DNA of 64,000 nt from Hartmannibacter diazotrophicus (GTDB taxonomy: Bacteria > Pseudomonadota > Alphaproteobacteria > Rhizobiales > Pleomorphomonadaceae). The DNA lies in the NCBI RefSeq assembly GCF_900231165.1, contig NZ_LT960614.1, positions 2,974,550 to 3,038,549 on the forward strand, read 5' to 3'. Every line of letters starts with the position of its first letter. Position 1 is the stretch's first letter. This document shows positions 54,037 to 62,660 of the stretch, in pieces. Position numbers and translations under genes: made by a program. The notes beneath the pieces are model-generated. The model made no database searches, was not told where the DNA came from, and saw only the letters and a program-made list of their open reading frames with translations.

Positions 54037-54617
54037 CTTCTTCTTTCACCCGGCACCGGCCGAGTGTCACCGGACCGGATTTCTTCCCTGGAGCATGCCT
54101 CTTGCAGAACCGCGCGACACGCGCCGCGCCCGTTTCGGCATCCGAGACAACGTCGGCCGACGGAAGCCCGATGGCCAATCCGGTCCGGCGCCATTGCCGC
54201 GCATGCGTTCGCCCTGCATCAAGCCGGCAGCAGCTTGTGCTCTGGCGTTTACAGCTTTTGTGAAGCCGCGCCAACCTCCACGCCGGCAAAGGCAGCGATT
54301 TTCGCGTTCCTTTGACAGGATCCTGCGTCCGAATGCCTCCCGGAGGCCCAATGAGCGAACGCGCCTGTCCGGGCGATCCCGTTCCCGGTCCGCCGACGCG
54401 CAGCGGTCCGGCGACTGAAGCATTCCGCGCTCCAGCCGTCCTCGAGCCATGACTTTACAGCGGAAATTCTTCCGAGGCCCCTGCCGTTCATCCGCCGGAA
54501 GCATTTTTCCGCTAGGTCCCTTCGTGTAGCATCCGCGCCAACACTTGGAAGATGCAGATGTCCATTGCCATCGGGCGCGATCGGCCTGTCGGCAAATGCT
54601 CTCGCAGGCCTGACGGG
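54037..54617. other. Intergenic region between YfgM-like gene and cyclase
   Basis: About 580 bp with no convincing gene on either strand. Open frames here are arginine-rich and lack ribosome sites. It probably holds two divergent promoters, but none can be marked with confidence. Confidence 0.55.
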
Positions 54618-56207
54618 ATGAATACGACAATGGGTTCGATCATACGGCATTTTCTCGCGCGGCCGATCTGGTTCGCAGTCGCAATCGTTGTGTCGCTCGC
54701 GCTCCTGCCCGTGGCGGTCTGGCTCGATCTGCGGCAACTCTCCGACACCGTTCTTCGCACCCAGGCGGACAGTCTCAATTCCATGATCACGGACATTCGC
54801 GGCTACTACGCCAAGAATGTCGCCGGACGCGTCCTGGCATCCGACGGCAAGACCGTCACGGCCCACAATTACCGGGACATTCCGGGCGCGATCCCGATTC
54901 CGGCGACGCTCTCGCTGGAGCTTGGCGATGTCATCGGCCGGCGCGGCGAGAACATCACCTACCGCTTTCTGTCCGACTACGTCTTCAAATCGCGCGAGCC
55001 GCACAGGATGGACGCCTTCGAGCGCGATGCGCTCAAGGCCTTTCGCGGTGCTCCGTCCGAAGATGCCACGCGGCTCGACCTGACGGGCTCGCTGTTCGAC
55101 CGCAAGATCCGCCTCGTCGCGCCGGTGATCATGGCCGAGGCCTGCGTTGCCTGTCACAACAGCCACCCGGAGAGCCCGAAACGCGACTGGAAGGTCGGCG
55201 ATGTGCGCGGCATCCAGGAGGTCGAAGTCGAGCAGAAGATCGCAAACAACCTCTTCGCCTTCAAATACCTGCTGATCTACTTCCTCTTCGCGGGAATGGC
55301 CGGCGCCACGTTCGCCACCATGCAGTGGCGCCAGTCGCACATGTTCAAGCGCATGAATGCAGAACTGGAAGAGGCCAACTCCTTCCTTGCCGCAGTCTCC
55401 ATGAAGATTTCCAAGTATCTCTCGCCGCAGGTCTACCGCAGCATCTTCAGCGGCGAGCGGGACGTCGTGATCTCGACCGAGCGCAAGAAGCTGACGATCT
55501 TCTTTTCCGACATCAAGGACTTCACCATGACGTCGGAACGCCTCCAGCCGGAGGAACTGACGCGCCTGCTCAACGAGTATTTCACCGAGATGTCCAAGAT
55601 TGCCCACGAGCACGGGGCAACGCTCGACAAGTTCATCGGCGACGCGATCCTGGCCTTCTTCGGCGATCCCGAGACCCGGGGCGAGCGGGAGGATGCGCGC
55701 GCCTGCGTGAAGATGGCGGTCGCCATGCAGGAGCGCATGGCCACCCTCAACGAGGAATGGCGCAGCCGCGGCATCGAACAGCCCTTCCAGACCCGCATCG
55801 GCATCAACAGCGGCTACTGCAACGTCGGCAACTTCGGTAGCGCCGAACGGATGGACTACACGATCATCGGGGCCGAGGCGAACCTCGCGGCACGGCTGGA
55901 ATCGATCGCAGAGCCGGGCGGCATCGTGCTCAGCTACGAAACCTATGCGCTGGTCGGCGATCTCGTCCGGGCGCGTCCGCTCGAGCCCATCTCGCTCAAG
56001 GGGATCAGCCGCTCCGTCGTGCCCTATGTCGTGGAAGACTACATTGGCGAGGTGCAGTTCACCCGCAGCGTGATCAACGAGCATGTCGAGGGGGCACGGA
56101 TCTTCCTCGACGTCGCGCAGGTCCGCGAGGCCGAGCGGGAGCGGCTGCGCCAGGCGCTTCTGAAGGCGATCCATCAGTTACAGGGCGATCGGCCGAGGAT
56201 GTCGTGA
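54618..56207 (+). CDS. Class III adenylate/guanylate cyclase with CxxCH sensor domain
   Basis: 529-residue membrane cyclase. An N-terminal helix (FAVAIVVSLALLPVAVWLDL) leads into an extracytoplasmic sensor, about residues 30-215. This is a DUF3365/Tll0287-like domain and contains Cys176, Cys179 and His180 (CVACHNSHPESP), a c-type heme attachment motif. A second helix (YLLIYFLFAGMAGATFATM) is followed by a HAMP-like linker and the cyclase domain, with metal-binding FFSDIKDFT and IGDAILAFFGDP and the transition-state block GVNSGYCNVGNFGS-type, here written INSGYCNVGNFG. Heme-regulated cyclic-nucleotide synthesis is inferred. Start at 54618; open to 54552. Confidence 0.9.
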   Translation: MNTTMGSIIRHFLARPIWFAVAIVVSLALLPVAVWLDLRQLSDTVLRTQADSLNSMITDIRGYYAKNVAGRVLASDGKTVTAHNYRDIPGAIPIPATLSLELGDVIGRRGENITYRFLSDYVFKSREPHRMDAFERDALKAFRGAPSEDATRLDLTGSLFDRKIRLVAPVIMAEACVACHNSHPESPKRDWKVGDVRGIQEVEVEQKIANNLFAFKYLLIYFLFAGMAGATFATMQWRQSHMFKRMNAELEEANSFLAAVSMKISKYLSPQVYRSIFSGERDVVISTERKKLTIFFSDIKDFTMTSERLQPEELTRLLNEYFTEMSKIAHEHGATLDKFIGDAILAFFGDPETRGEREDARACVKMAVAMQERMATLNEEWRSRGIEQPFQTRIGINSGYCNVGNFGSAERMDYTIIGAEANLAARLESIAEPGGIVLSYETYALVGDLVRARPLEPISLKGISRSVVPYVVEDYIGEVQFTRSVINEHVEGARIFLDVAQVREAERERLRQALLKAIHQLQGDRPRMS

Positions 56208-56258
56208 GGCCCCGCTTCGAACGAGGCCGCGTGCCGGGGCGCCCGAGCCGCGATCTCC

Positions 56259-57923
56259 TCAGTCGGCCGGTTGTTCGATGCCCGTTGCCGTTCCCGGCTT
56301 CACCTTGCGCCAGATGATGTCGTCCATCGGCGCGATCGTCGCGTTGCGTCCCTTGTCGAAGCTCTGTTCCTCGACGATCAGTCGGTAGGCCTTGTTGAGG
56401 TCGATGGCCCGCCGCGGCGAGGGATCGGTCATCGCGCCGATATGCGTCGCAAGCGCCTCGATGGCGGCTTCATCCGACTTTCCGCCGGGAAAGAACCGAT
56501 CGATCGCCTCCCGGTTTGCGCGAAACTCGTCGCTGCCGTGATTGCGCTCAAGATAGGTGGCATAGCGCCCGGCGCCGTCAGGTCGCTTCGGATCGGGCAA
56601 ATCACCGAGACGATAGTCCGCGCCCCAATGGAACCAGCCATTCGCCGGTGCGTCGACCTTGCGCGGATAGGAGAAGATCGTGTCGGTCGGACGGCCCGTT
56701 CCGGCGTGGCAGCCGGCGCAGGTCAGGCTCTCCTCGTAGGTCTGTGGCCGAAGGCTGCCGGCGGCATCTTCGATGAAGCCCTGATAGCGCCAGCCGGTTC
56801 CCGTCGCGATGCCGGATTCGACATCGCCGGCAAAGGCTTCCGGCTCATCCGGGTTGTCGTGTTCTTCCCGCAGATCGTTCATCGCCTGATCGAGGAGCGA
56901 CGAATAGGTCCGCCAGCCAAGTTTGCGCGCATAGCGCAGTTCCTTCAGGCGCGGCGCCGGCCCGACGATCCCGTCTTTGGAAACATCGAGATAGCGCAGG
57001 CTGTGGCTGAATTCGGTGCCTTCGGGAAAAAGACCGGCGGCCAGATGCAGCCGCCCCGCCTCAAGGTCGAGGCGCGCCTTGCCGACATAGGACATGGTGA
57101 TGCCGTTGCGCGGATCGAAGGCATAGGCGATCCGGGTCGCCGTCCCGAGTTTGCCGTCGCGATCGAGATCGACGCCGAGCGCCGCTTCGTCGGTCGGCGG
57201 GATCGGCACGTCGGCGCGCTTGATCAGCGCCTCCACGATGGCAAGGTTCACCCCGTAGACGGACCAGTCGGTTGCTCCGTCCTCGCGCTCGCGGAACGCT
57301 GCTGGCAGACGGATCATCACGTCGTCGGCCGAACCGTTCGCGGGAAGGAAGGAACCGGGCAGCGGGATATAGCCGTAGGCGCGCCAGCCGGTGCGCTCGC
57401 CGTCCGGCGTAACGTCGTAGCCTTCGCTGTCGAAATTGAATGCTATGTCGGGGACGAAGCCCGACCAGACGCCGTCGCCGTTGATGTCCCAGCCGGCCGG
57501 CGGGCGGCGCAGGCGGGCGGCAAGCTCCGACTTGCCCTCCCCGTCGTGATAATTGTCGAACCGCACATATTCCATGATCGCGGCATCGGACATCGCGGAG
57601 ATGGCCGGCCTGCGGTCGACGAACATGTTGGTCCAGCGGTTCTGCAGCGCCGGATCGGGAAAATCGTAGAGTGTCTGGAGGTCGCCGTCGTTGACGTAAT
57701 TCGGCGCCGTGGAGCGGACGTGACACGTGTAGCAGGGATTGTGCACCTCGCCGTCGGTGCGCGTGCGCGTGTAGCATTGCGGCGGAATGAACGCGAAGGG
57801 GTTGCCCGGCACGGGCGATGTCAGATCCTGCCCCTCGCCCGGCTTGTCGTTCGCGGCATCCCCGGTGGCGGCCATGGAAACCACGACCGCCACGAGAGCC
57901 GCGCGCAGCATTGCACGCGTCAT
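56259..57923 (-). CDS. Exported protein with two CxxCH motifs, partner of PhoX-like gene
   Basis: 554-residue protein with a signal peptide (MTRAMLRAALVAVVVSMAAT). It has two c-type heme motifs, NPCYTCHVRS (Cys64, Cys67, His68) and TCAGCHAGTG (Cys402, Cys405, His406). Between them lie EF-hand-like segments WDINGDGVWSG and VDLDRDGKLGTA. I do not recognise the family, and spacing of the heme sites across about 340 residues is unlike a simple cytochrome c. It starts 12 bp after the PhoX-like stop, so both are probably made together and both work in the periplasm. It is convergent with the cyclase gene. Confidence 0.82.
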   Translation of the reverse strand: MTRAMLRAALVAVVVSMAATGDAANDKPGEGQDLTSPVPGNPFAFIPPQCYTRTRTDGEVHNPCYTCHVRSTAPNYVNDGDLQTLYDFPDPALQNRWTNMFVDRRPAISAMSDAAIMEYVRFDNYHDGEGKSELAARLRRPPAGWDINGDGVWSGFVPDIAFNFDSEGYDVTPDGERTGWRAYGYIPLPGSFLPANGSADDVMIRLPAAFREREDGATDWSVYGVNLAIVEALIKRADVPIPPTDEAALGVDLDRDGKLGTATRIAYAFDPRNGITMSYVGKARLDLEAGRLHLAAGLFPEGTEFSHSLRYLDVSKDGIVGPAPRLKELRYARKLGWRTYSSLLDQAMNDLREEHDNPDEPEAFAGDVESGIATGTGWRYQGFIEDAAGSLRPQTYEESLTCAGCHAGTGRPTDTIFSYPRKVDAPANGWFHWGADYRLGDLPDPKRPDGAGRYATYLERNHGSDEFRANREAIDRFFPGGKSDEAAIEALATHIGAMTDPSPRRAIDLNKAYRLIVEEQSFDKGRNATIAPMDDIIWRKVKPGTATGIEQPAD

Positions 57924-57934
57924 CAGGACACCGA

Positions 57935-59707
57935 TCAGTTCATGAGGGCCGGCATCGGGCCGATATAACCCATGTAGGCCTTGGCATCGGCCGGGGACCG
58001 CAGCTTGTCCTCGTCGGATTCGCCGTAAGGATGCTGCACGACGCTCATGATGTAGGCGTGGCCGCCGACATTCGGGTAGACGTAGACCGACGTCGTTTCC
58101 GAGCCATAGGGCGTCGTTTCGATCCGAGTCAGTTCCTTGGTCGCAAGGTCCATCGACCAGACGGCGTCGTTCTGGTGGCCGGAACCGGTGTCTTCACCGA
58201 TGATCAGGGTGTTGCGGGCCGGCACATAGGAGATGTTGTCCGGGTTGGCGAGGCCATCGATATCGCAGGTGTTGCCGGCGAACGGACCGTCCTCATACTT
58301 GTGCGGCTTACCGGTGACGATCGCCTTCATGTTGGTCGCGGCGAAGTTCTCGTCGAGATCGAGCGCATAGACACCGCCGCACTTGTTCTCGGCCACCTTG
58401 ATGTGGTTGGCGGACGGAATGTCGTATTTGCCGTCCTTGGCCATGTCGTCCATGCCATTGGAGATCTCGCTGATCGCCACATAGAGGCGATTGTGGTCGC
58501 CGTCGTAGGTGATGCCCTCTTCCTTGCGGATCTCGGTCGTCGCGCCCTTCACCGCCGCATAGCGGCGGGTTTCGAGGCGGGAAGCGGCGAAGTCCATGCC
58601 GTCCTTCACCTTCAGGCATTCCTTGACGTCATTGGCTGCCGACGCGGTAAAGCCTTCGGGGCACTGGCCCTTGTCGTCCATCTTGGCGCTGTCGAAGATG
58701 TCGGAGAACTTGGTGCCCTTGTCGATCAGCGCCTTGACGTCGTCCGAACTGCCGGCGCCGAGGTCGATCCAGCTGATGTTGGCCTCGCCGCCGTTTTCGG
58801 CGCTGGTCTGCTCCCACTTCGCGGCATAGAGGCGGCCGGAGTCGAGTTTGCCGGCCACGTCGGCGACGAAGCGGTAGAGGCCGACATTGGAGCCGTCGTC
58901 GCTCATGTAGACGGTCTTCTCGTCGGGCAGCACATAGCCGAGCTCATGGCTGAAGCGGCCCATCGCGTAATGCTTGACGCCCGTACCCTTGCCGGCGTCG
59001 TCGACCGAGATTTCGGTGATGTAGCCGTAGCGGTAGGGGTTGAAGACCTTGCGGAAGCCGTCGATCGTGGCGCCGGCGGCCATCGCGTCATAGCCGAAAT
59101 AGAGCGCCATCGGCTTCATGTAGTCGTCAAGCTGCGAAAGCTCCGTCGCGGTCTCCACGGCATTCGCGTCGGGCTCGTATTCTTCCGAGCCAAGATGCGT
59201 GCCCCAGGGCGTCAGCGATCCGGCACAGGGAACCCACAGGCCGCCGAAGTCGGCAAAGTCGACCGGCGAGGTCGAAATCGCCTTGAGTTCGCCAGTCTCG
59301 CCGTCCTTGGCCAGTTCCGTCACGTAAACCATCGCCGGGCGCGTTTCGAAATGCGAGACGACGTAGATCTTGCCGTTCTGCTGCAGCAGCGAGGAGAAGT
59401 CGATGTCGTTGGAGACCATCGGCGCACCATCGGCACCGACAATCGGCTTGCCGGTTTCGTCGAGGACAAGCCCGAACGTGTTGTCGCCGATCTTGTCGCC
59501 CGAACGAACGAGCGGCGTGAAACCGATCGTGGACGTCTTGCCGTCAACCGTGACTTCGGACGAGGCGCGGACTTCGCGCTTTTCCTTGTCCGTCACCGGC
59601 GCGGACACCGGGGAAAATGCGATCGATCCAACGCCGTTGGCGAACGCCGGCTGGCTTCCGCACAGAGCAACAAAAGCCGTCGTGGCAAGCAGGAACTGCC
59701 TCATCAT
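57935..59707 (-). CDS. PhoX-family (DUF839) phosphatase/beta-propeller protein
   Basis: 590-residue exported protein of the PhoX/DUF839 family. Family blocks are PCAGSLTPWGTHLGSEEYEP, the SHELGYVLPDEKTVYMSDDG block, ITYDGDHNRLYVAISEISNG and DGLANPDNISYVPARNTLII. Known PhoX are Ca/Fe alkaline phosphatases active on phosphomonoesters and usually Tat-exported. Here the signal (MRQFLLATTAFVALCGSQPA) lacks a twin arginine, so Sec export is likely. The ATG at 59707 follows AAGGGG. It is 12 bp upstream of the two-CxxCH gene. No pho box is evident in the leader. Confidence 0.88.
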   Translation of the reverse strand: MMRQFLLATTAFVALCGSQPAFANGVGSIAFSPVSAPVTDKEKREVRASSEVTVDGKTSTIGFTPLVRSGDKIGDNTFGLVLDETGKPIVGADGAPMVSNDIDFSSLLQQNGKIYVVSHFETRPAMVYVTELAKDGETGELKAISTSPVDFADFGGLWVPCAGSLTPWGTHLGSEEYEPDANAVETATELSQLDDYMKPMALYFGYDAMAAGATIDGFRKVFNPYRYGYITEISVDDAGKGTGVKHYAMGRFSHELGYVLPDEKTVYMSDDGSNVGLYRFVADVAGKLDSGRLYAAKWEQTSAENGGEANISWIDLGAGSSDDVKALIDKGTKFSDIFDSAKMDDKGQCPEGFTASAANDVKECLKVKDGMDFAASRLETRRYAAVKGATTEIRKEEGITYDGDHNRLYVAISEISNGMDDMAKDGKYDIPSANHIKVAENKCGGVYALDLDENFAATNMKAIVTGKPHKYEDGPFAGNTCDIDGLANPDNISYVPARNTLIIGEDTGSGHQNDAVWSMDLATKELTRIETTPYGSETTSVYVYPNVGGHAYIMSVVQHPYGESDEDKLRSPADAKAYMGYIGPMPALMN

Positions 59708-60007
59708 CGTCAAACCCCTTCATCATCATTCGAACGGCAAAGCCAGTTTCGAGAACAGGGCGCACGCTAGTCCCGGAGAAAAACAGATTCGTGACGGTTT
59801 CCCCATTCGGTCCCGAAGCGCCGGAGGAGGAAAGCCAATGAGTGATCAGGAGAACATGGACGAGAGGGAGGATGCACGCTGCTGCATCGTCGGGCAATGA
59901 TCGACGGGGAGCGGATCGAACCACACCGCGAAGATCCGCGGCGCGACGATGGAAGGAGCGGCCAAGCGGCCATGTCCGGCATTCACGCCGTGAGCAAAGA
60001 GACTGGA

Positions 60008-60202
60008 TCAGTCAACGGTCAAAAGGGGCGATTGCTGACCGGCCGCAACTTCGTCCGGATAGACCCCCTGGTCCTTTTCCGCCTGTCTGACATTTTGCCA
60101 GAGCACGAGCGAGCAGAGCAGCGCCAACGGCAGAACCTTGCGGAAAAGAATATCCGGCCATTGCCTGGCAAGAGAACTGAGGTCGCGTTTCTGGAAGATC
60201 AA
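60008..60202 (-). CDS. Possible small single-helix membrane protein
   Basis: 64-residue frame starting with TTG at 60202, preceded by the strong ribosome site GGGAGGGA. It has one hydrophobic segment, KVLPLALLCSLVLWQNVRQA (about residues 22-41), a basic N-terminus with RDLSSLARQWPDILF, and an acidic, polar C-terminal end. Such small helices can be subunits of respiratory or transport complexes, but there is no family match from memory. The TTG start and lack of homology evidence keep it tentative. Confidence 0.38.
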   Translation of the reverse strand: MIFQKRDLSSLARQWPDILFRKVLPLALLCSLVLWQNVRQAEKDQGVYPDEVAAGQQSPLLTVD

Positions 60203-60823
60203 GACAGTCCCTCCCGATGCGTCAGGAAGACGTGGACGGCCGAAAAGGCCCCAAAATCTTCCATCGCCGATGCAGAGAGCCCACGCGCCGCCGAGGGAAC
60301 TGCGACATACCCGCTAGCCATCGATATCAACCGCGAATGTCATCGATATGACAGGCAGCCACGATCTCGATGCCACGAACGCGCCCGGATCGTCGGCAGA
60401 ACTCAACGCACCTCGCCGGAGGAGCGCTGTCTGTAGCCGTCAGATACCCGGGACATTGAGAAACACTCTCACGCGCAAGCTGTCAGAAGACTGTCAAGAT
60501 ACTGTCCGGGGCGGCGGAAACCGCCGGGCAAACCCAGTAAGGAGACGACAAAGCCGCCGACCAGCCGGACGGGTCGCGCGCGGGTAGACAGACCGGAGGC
60601 TTCATCAGGAGGAATGGACGTGGGTCACCCTGTTGCCGAAAGGTGCGGCCAAACGCGCTCCAGGCCGCCCGACAGACATGCCATCGACCCACCAGGACCG
60701 CACAGCCGTCGCTCCGACGCCGACAGGCGAGATCGCCGTTTACAAACGATTCAAGGGTATTGGGCGCCGGCGACAAGCCTTGTGACACGCAGGGACAAGG
60801 GCGATCTCTGGTATAATGTATGT

Positions 60824-60837
60824 TTGATCCGCATCAA
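60824..60837. promoter_or_regulatory. Canonical FNR/FixK box upstream of universal stress protein
   Basis: TTGATCCGCATCAA matches TTGAT-N4-ATCAA exactly and is centred about 63 bp before the ATG at 60894, the spacing expected for a class II FNR-type activator site with a 20-25-nt leader. Confidence 0.8.
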
Positions 60838-60893
60838 TGCGGACCGGCCGGAACGCGACTAGTTTCTCTTCTCGAAAGAAAGGGGAGAAAACG

Positions 60894-61331
60894 ATGTACA
60901 AACATATTCTGATCCCAACGGATGGTTCGCCGCTTTCGTATATTGCAGTCGACAAGGGGCTGGAACTTGCGAAGGCCTTGGGCGCGCGCGTGACGGCCGT
61001 TGTGGTGGTGGAGCCGTTCCATATCTTCGCCAGTGAATCGAACCGCATCTCCAATCTGCGCTCCGAATACGACAAGCAGATCTGGGAAAAGGCAGCTCAG
61101 TATCTGGGCGTCGCCAAGGAAAAGGCAGCCGCGCTCGGCGTGGAGCTCGACACGGTGGAGATCGAGAACGACCGCCCCTTCGAGTCGATCATCGAAACGG
61201 CCACCAAGAAGGGCTGTGACCTGATCGCCATGGCGACCCATGGGCGCGGCGGCGTCGGATCGATCGTCCTCGGCAGCCAGACCCAGAAGGTCCTGACCCA
61301 CACCAAACTGCCCGTTCTCGTCTTCCGCTGA
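60894..61331 (+). CDS. Universal stress protein (UspA-type, ATP-binding)
   Basis: 145-residue UspA-fold protein. The N-terminus YKHILIPTDGSPLSYIAVDK is family standard. The ATP-binding motif is complete: THGRGGVGSIVLGSQTQKVL, G-2X-G-9X-G(S). The ATG at 60894 follows GGGGAGAAAACG. An upstream FNR/FixK box and downstream terminator make it a single-gene low-oxygen stress unit. Confidence 0.95.
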   Translation: MYKHILIPTDGSPLSYIAVDKGLELAKALGARVTAVVVVEPFHIFASESNRISNLRSEYDKQIWEKAAQYLGVAKEKAAALGVELDTVEIENDRPFESIIETATKKGCDLIAMATHGRGGVGSIVLGSQTQKVLTHTKLPVLVFR

Positions 61332-61415
61332 TCCCCGCGGATCCCCTATTCGTGCCGTCTGTTGCAGAGGCACGGAAGGTCGTGCCGTCCAGCGCGGAGG
61401 TACGTTGACAGACAC

Positions 61416-61448
61416 ATCCATCCGCAGTTCGGCTGCGGATGGATTTTT
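61416..61448 (+). terminator. Terminator after universal stress protein gene
   Basis: A perfect 12-bp stem ATCCATCCGCAG / CTGCGGATGGAT with loop TTCGG is followed by TTTTT. It lies 85 bp after the usp stop and 30 bp beyond the convergent kinase stop, so it may serve both. Confidence 0.93.
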
Positions 61449-61477
61449 CGTTTCTGGAGTGGTCCTGCCGGGTGCGC

Positions 61478-62359
61478 TCAGTGCTCGCGGGCAAGGCTCG
61501 CTCGGGCGAGCGCCAGCGCGCCGTCCAGCGCATCCCCCTGCGGCTCGACAAGCCACGACGCAAGGCGGGAGGGCAGATGCGGCCGATAGGAGGCGGCAAG
61601 CCCGCCCATCAGCGCGATACGTTCCGCCCCAAGCCCGATCATCCGGTCGATCAGCCCCGTCACCTCGCCCGAAGCCCCTTCCAGGAGTTCCCGGGCAACC
61701 GGATCGCCGCGTGCCGCGTGCTCGAACACCTGCGGCGCAAAACGTGCCCAATCTGCCGGAACCGCCTTCAGCGCGAAGGCCAGCATCCGCTCCGGCGCAT
61801 TGTCGAAGGTGGCCAAGATCGCGGCGGTGAAGGGTGACGACGACGCGATCCGTTCATGCCCCAGCAGCGCCCGGCGCAGCGCCGCACGGCCAAGCACCGC
61901 GCCGGACCCGCCATCGGAAAGCGCAAAGCCCCAACCGCCGACGGTCTGCGTGCGTCCCCCGGCGGAAATGACGCCCTGGCTGCCTGTGCCGAGGATGAGG
62001 ATCCCCCCATCCTCGCCGCGATGGGCGCCGAGGCAGGCAATTTCAGCATCGGAGCCGAGCGTCAGAAAGGCGAAGGGATGCGGCTGCTCCAGCAGCGCTC
62101 CGGCAAGGCCGGATGCATTCGCGCCCGCAAGCCCCAGTCCCGCGGCGGTCGCTTCCATTGCCTCCGCGCCAAGTCCGGCCGCTTCAAAAGCGTCCCGCGC
62201 GGCGCCAAGCACCGAGGCGATCACCGGTGCAACTCCGGCGGTCAGGTTGGCCGGCCCGCCGCTTCCAAGCCCGAGCACGCGCCCGGCAGTGTCGGTCAGC
62301 CGCGCGCGGCATCCCGTGCCGCCTCCGTCGACCCCGAGAAAATAGATCACCTGGTCCAA
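61478..62359 (-). CDS. BadF/BadG/BcrA/BcrD-family sugar kinase (GlcNAc-kinase-like)
   Basis: 293-residue member of the actin-like ATPase superfamily. The phosphate-1 loop is FLGVDGGGTGCRARLTD, the phosphate-2 block LILGTGSQGVISAGGRTQTV, and the adenosine region IALMGGLAASYRPHLPSRL. The order and small size match bacterial N-acetylglucosamine or N-acetylmuramate kinases of amino-sugar recycling, not benzoyl-CoA reductase subunits. No transporter or deacetylase gene is adjacent, so the substrate is not certain. Confidence 0.88.
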   Translation of the reverse strand: MDQVIYFLGVDGGGTGCRARLTDTAGRVLGLGSGGPANLTAGVAPVIASVLGAARDAFEAAGLGAEAMEATAAGLGLAGANASGLAGALLEQPHPFAFLTLGSDAEIACLGAHRGEDGGILILGTGSQGVISAGGRTQTVGGWGFALSDGGSGAVLGRAALRRALLGHERIASSSPFTAAILATFDNAPERMLAFALKAVPADWARFAPQVFEHAARGDPVARELLEGASGEVTGLIDRMIGLGAERIALMGGLAASYRPHLPSRLASWLVEPQGDALDGALALARASLAREH

Positions 62360-62580
62360 GATGCCGGCTCCACTGCCCCTCGCGTTCGGCGCCTGAGGAA
62401 TCAGTCGGTTCAGGCCGTCCGGGGGTTCCAGAAAAGCCTATACACCAGACCGGGCGGCAGGAAGTCATCCGCAACGCGCGGGGCCGTAGAAGAGGCGAAC
62501 GGTCGCCATGACAACGCCGAGGCGCCTCACGGCCGGCATCCGGCCATGGTGCGGCCCCCTCCCCCATCCCCGCAAAACCA

Positions 62581-62615
62581 ATCAGCCCGGCGACACGACT
62601 GTCCGCCGGGCTGAT
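62581..62615 (-). terminator. Hairpin downstream of PAP2 gene
   Basis: A 12-bp perfect inverted repeat ATCAGCCCGGCG / CGCCGGGCTGAT with an 11-nt loop is located 46 bp past the PAP2 stop on the minus strand. The following T-run is weak (GGTTTTGC), so it may be a terminator or an RNA-stabilising hairpin. The rest of the 301-bp interval 62360-62660 shows nothing. Confidence 0.6.
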
Positions 62616-62660
62616 CAAATCTCGAACCGGTCCGTCCTGGACGCGCGTATCGTGCCGCTG

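Larger units (their letters stand above)
59714..60893. other. 1.2-kb region with little coding evidence
   Basis: Apart from one possible small membrane protein (60008-60202, minus) and the FNR/FixK box near its right end, I see no convincing gene. Other open frames are arginine- and proline-rich shadows. A perfect 16-bp palindrome, TGTCATCGATATGACA, lies at 60338-60353. A TATAAT occurs at 60812-60817 but is not spaced with a -35. Confidence 0.55.

Noticed and set aside
60812-60817. TATAAT just before the usp FNR/FixK box
   Set aside because: It is upstream of the activator box and lacks a properly spaced -35, so it is unlikely to be the usp promoter.
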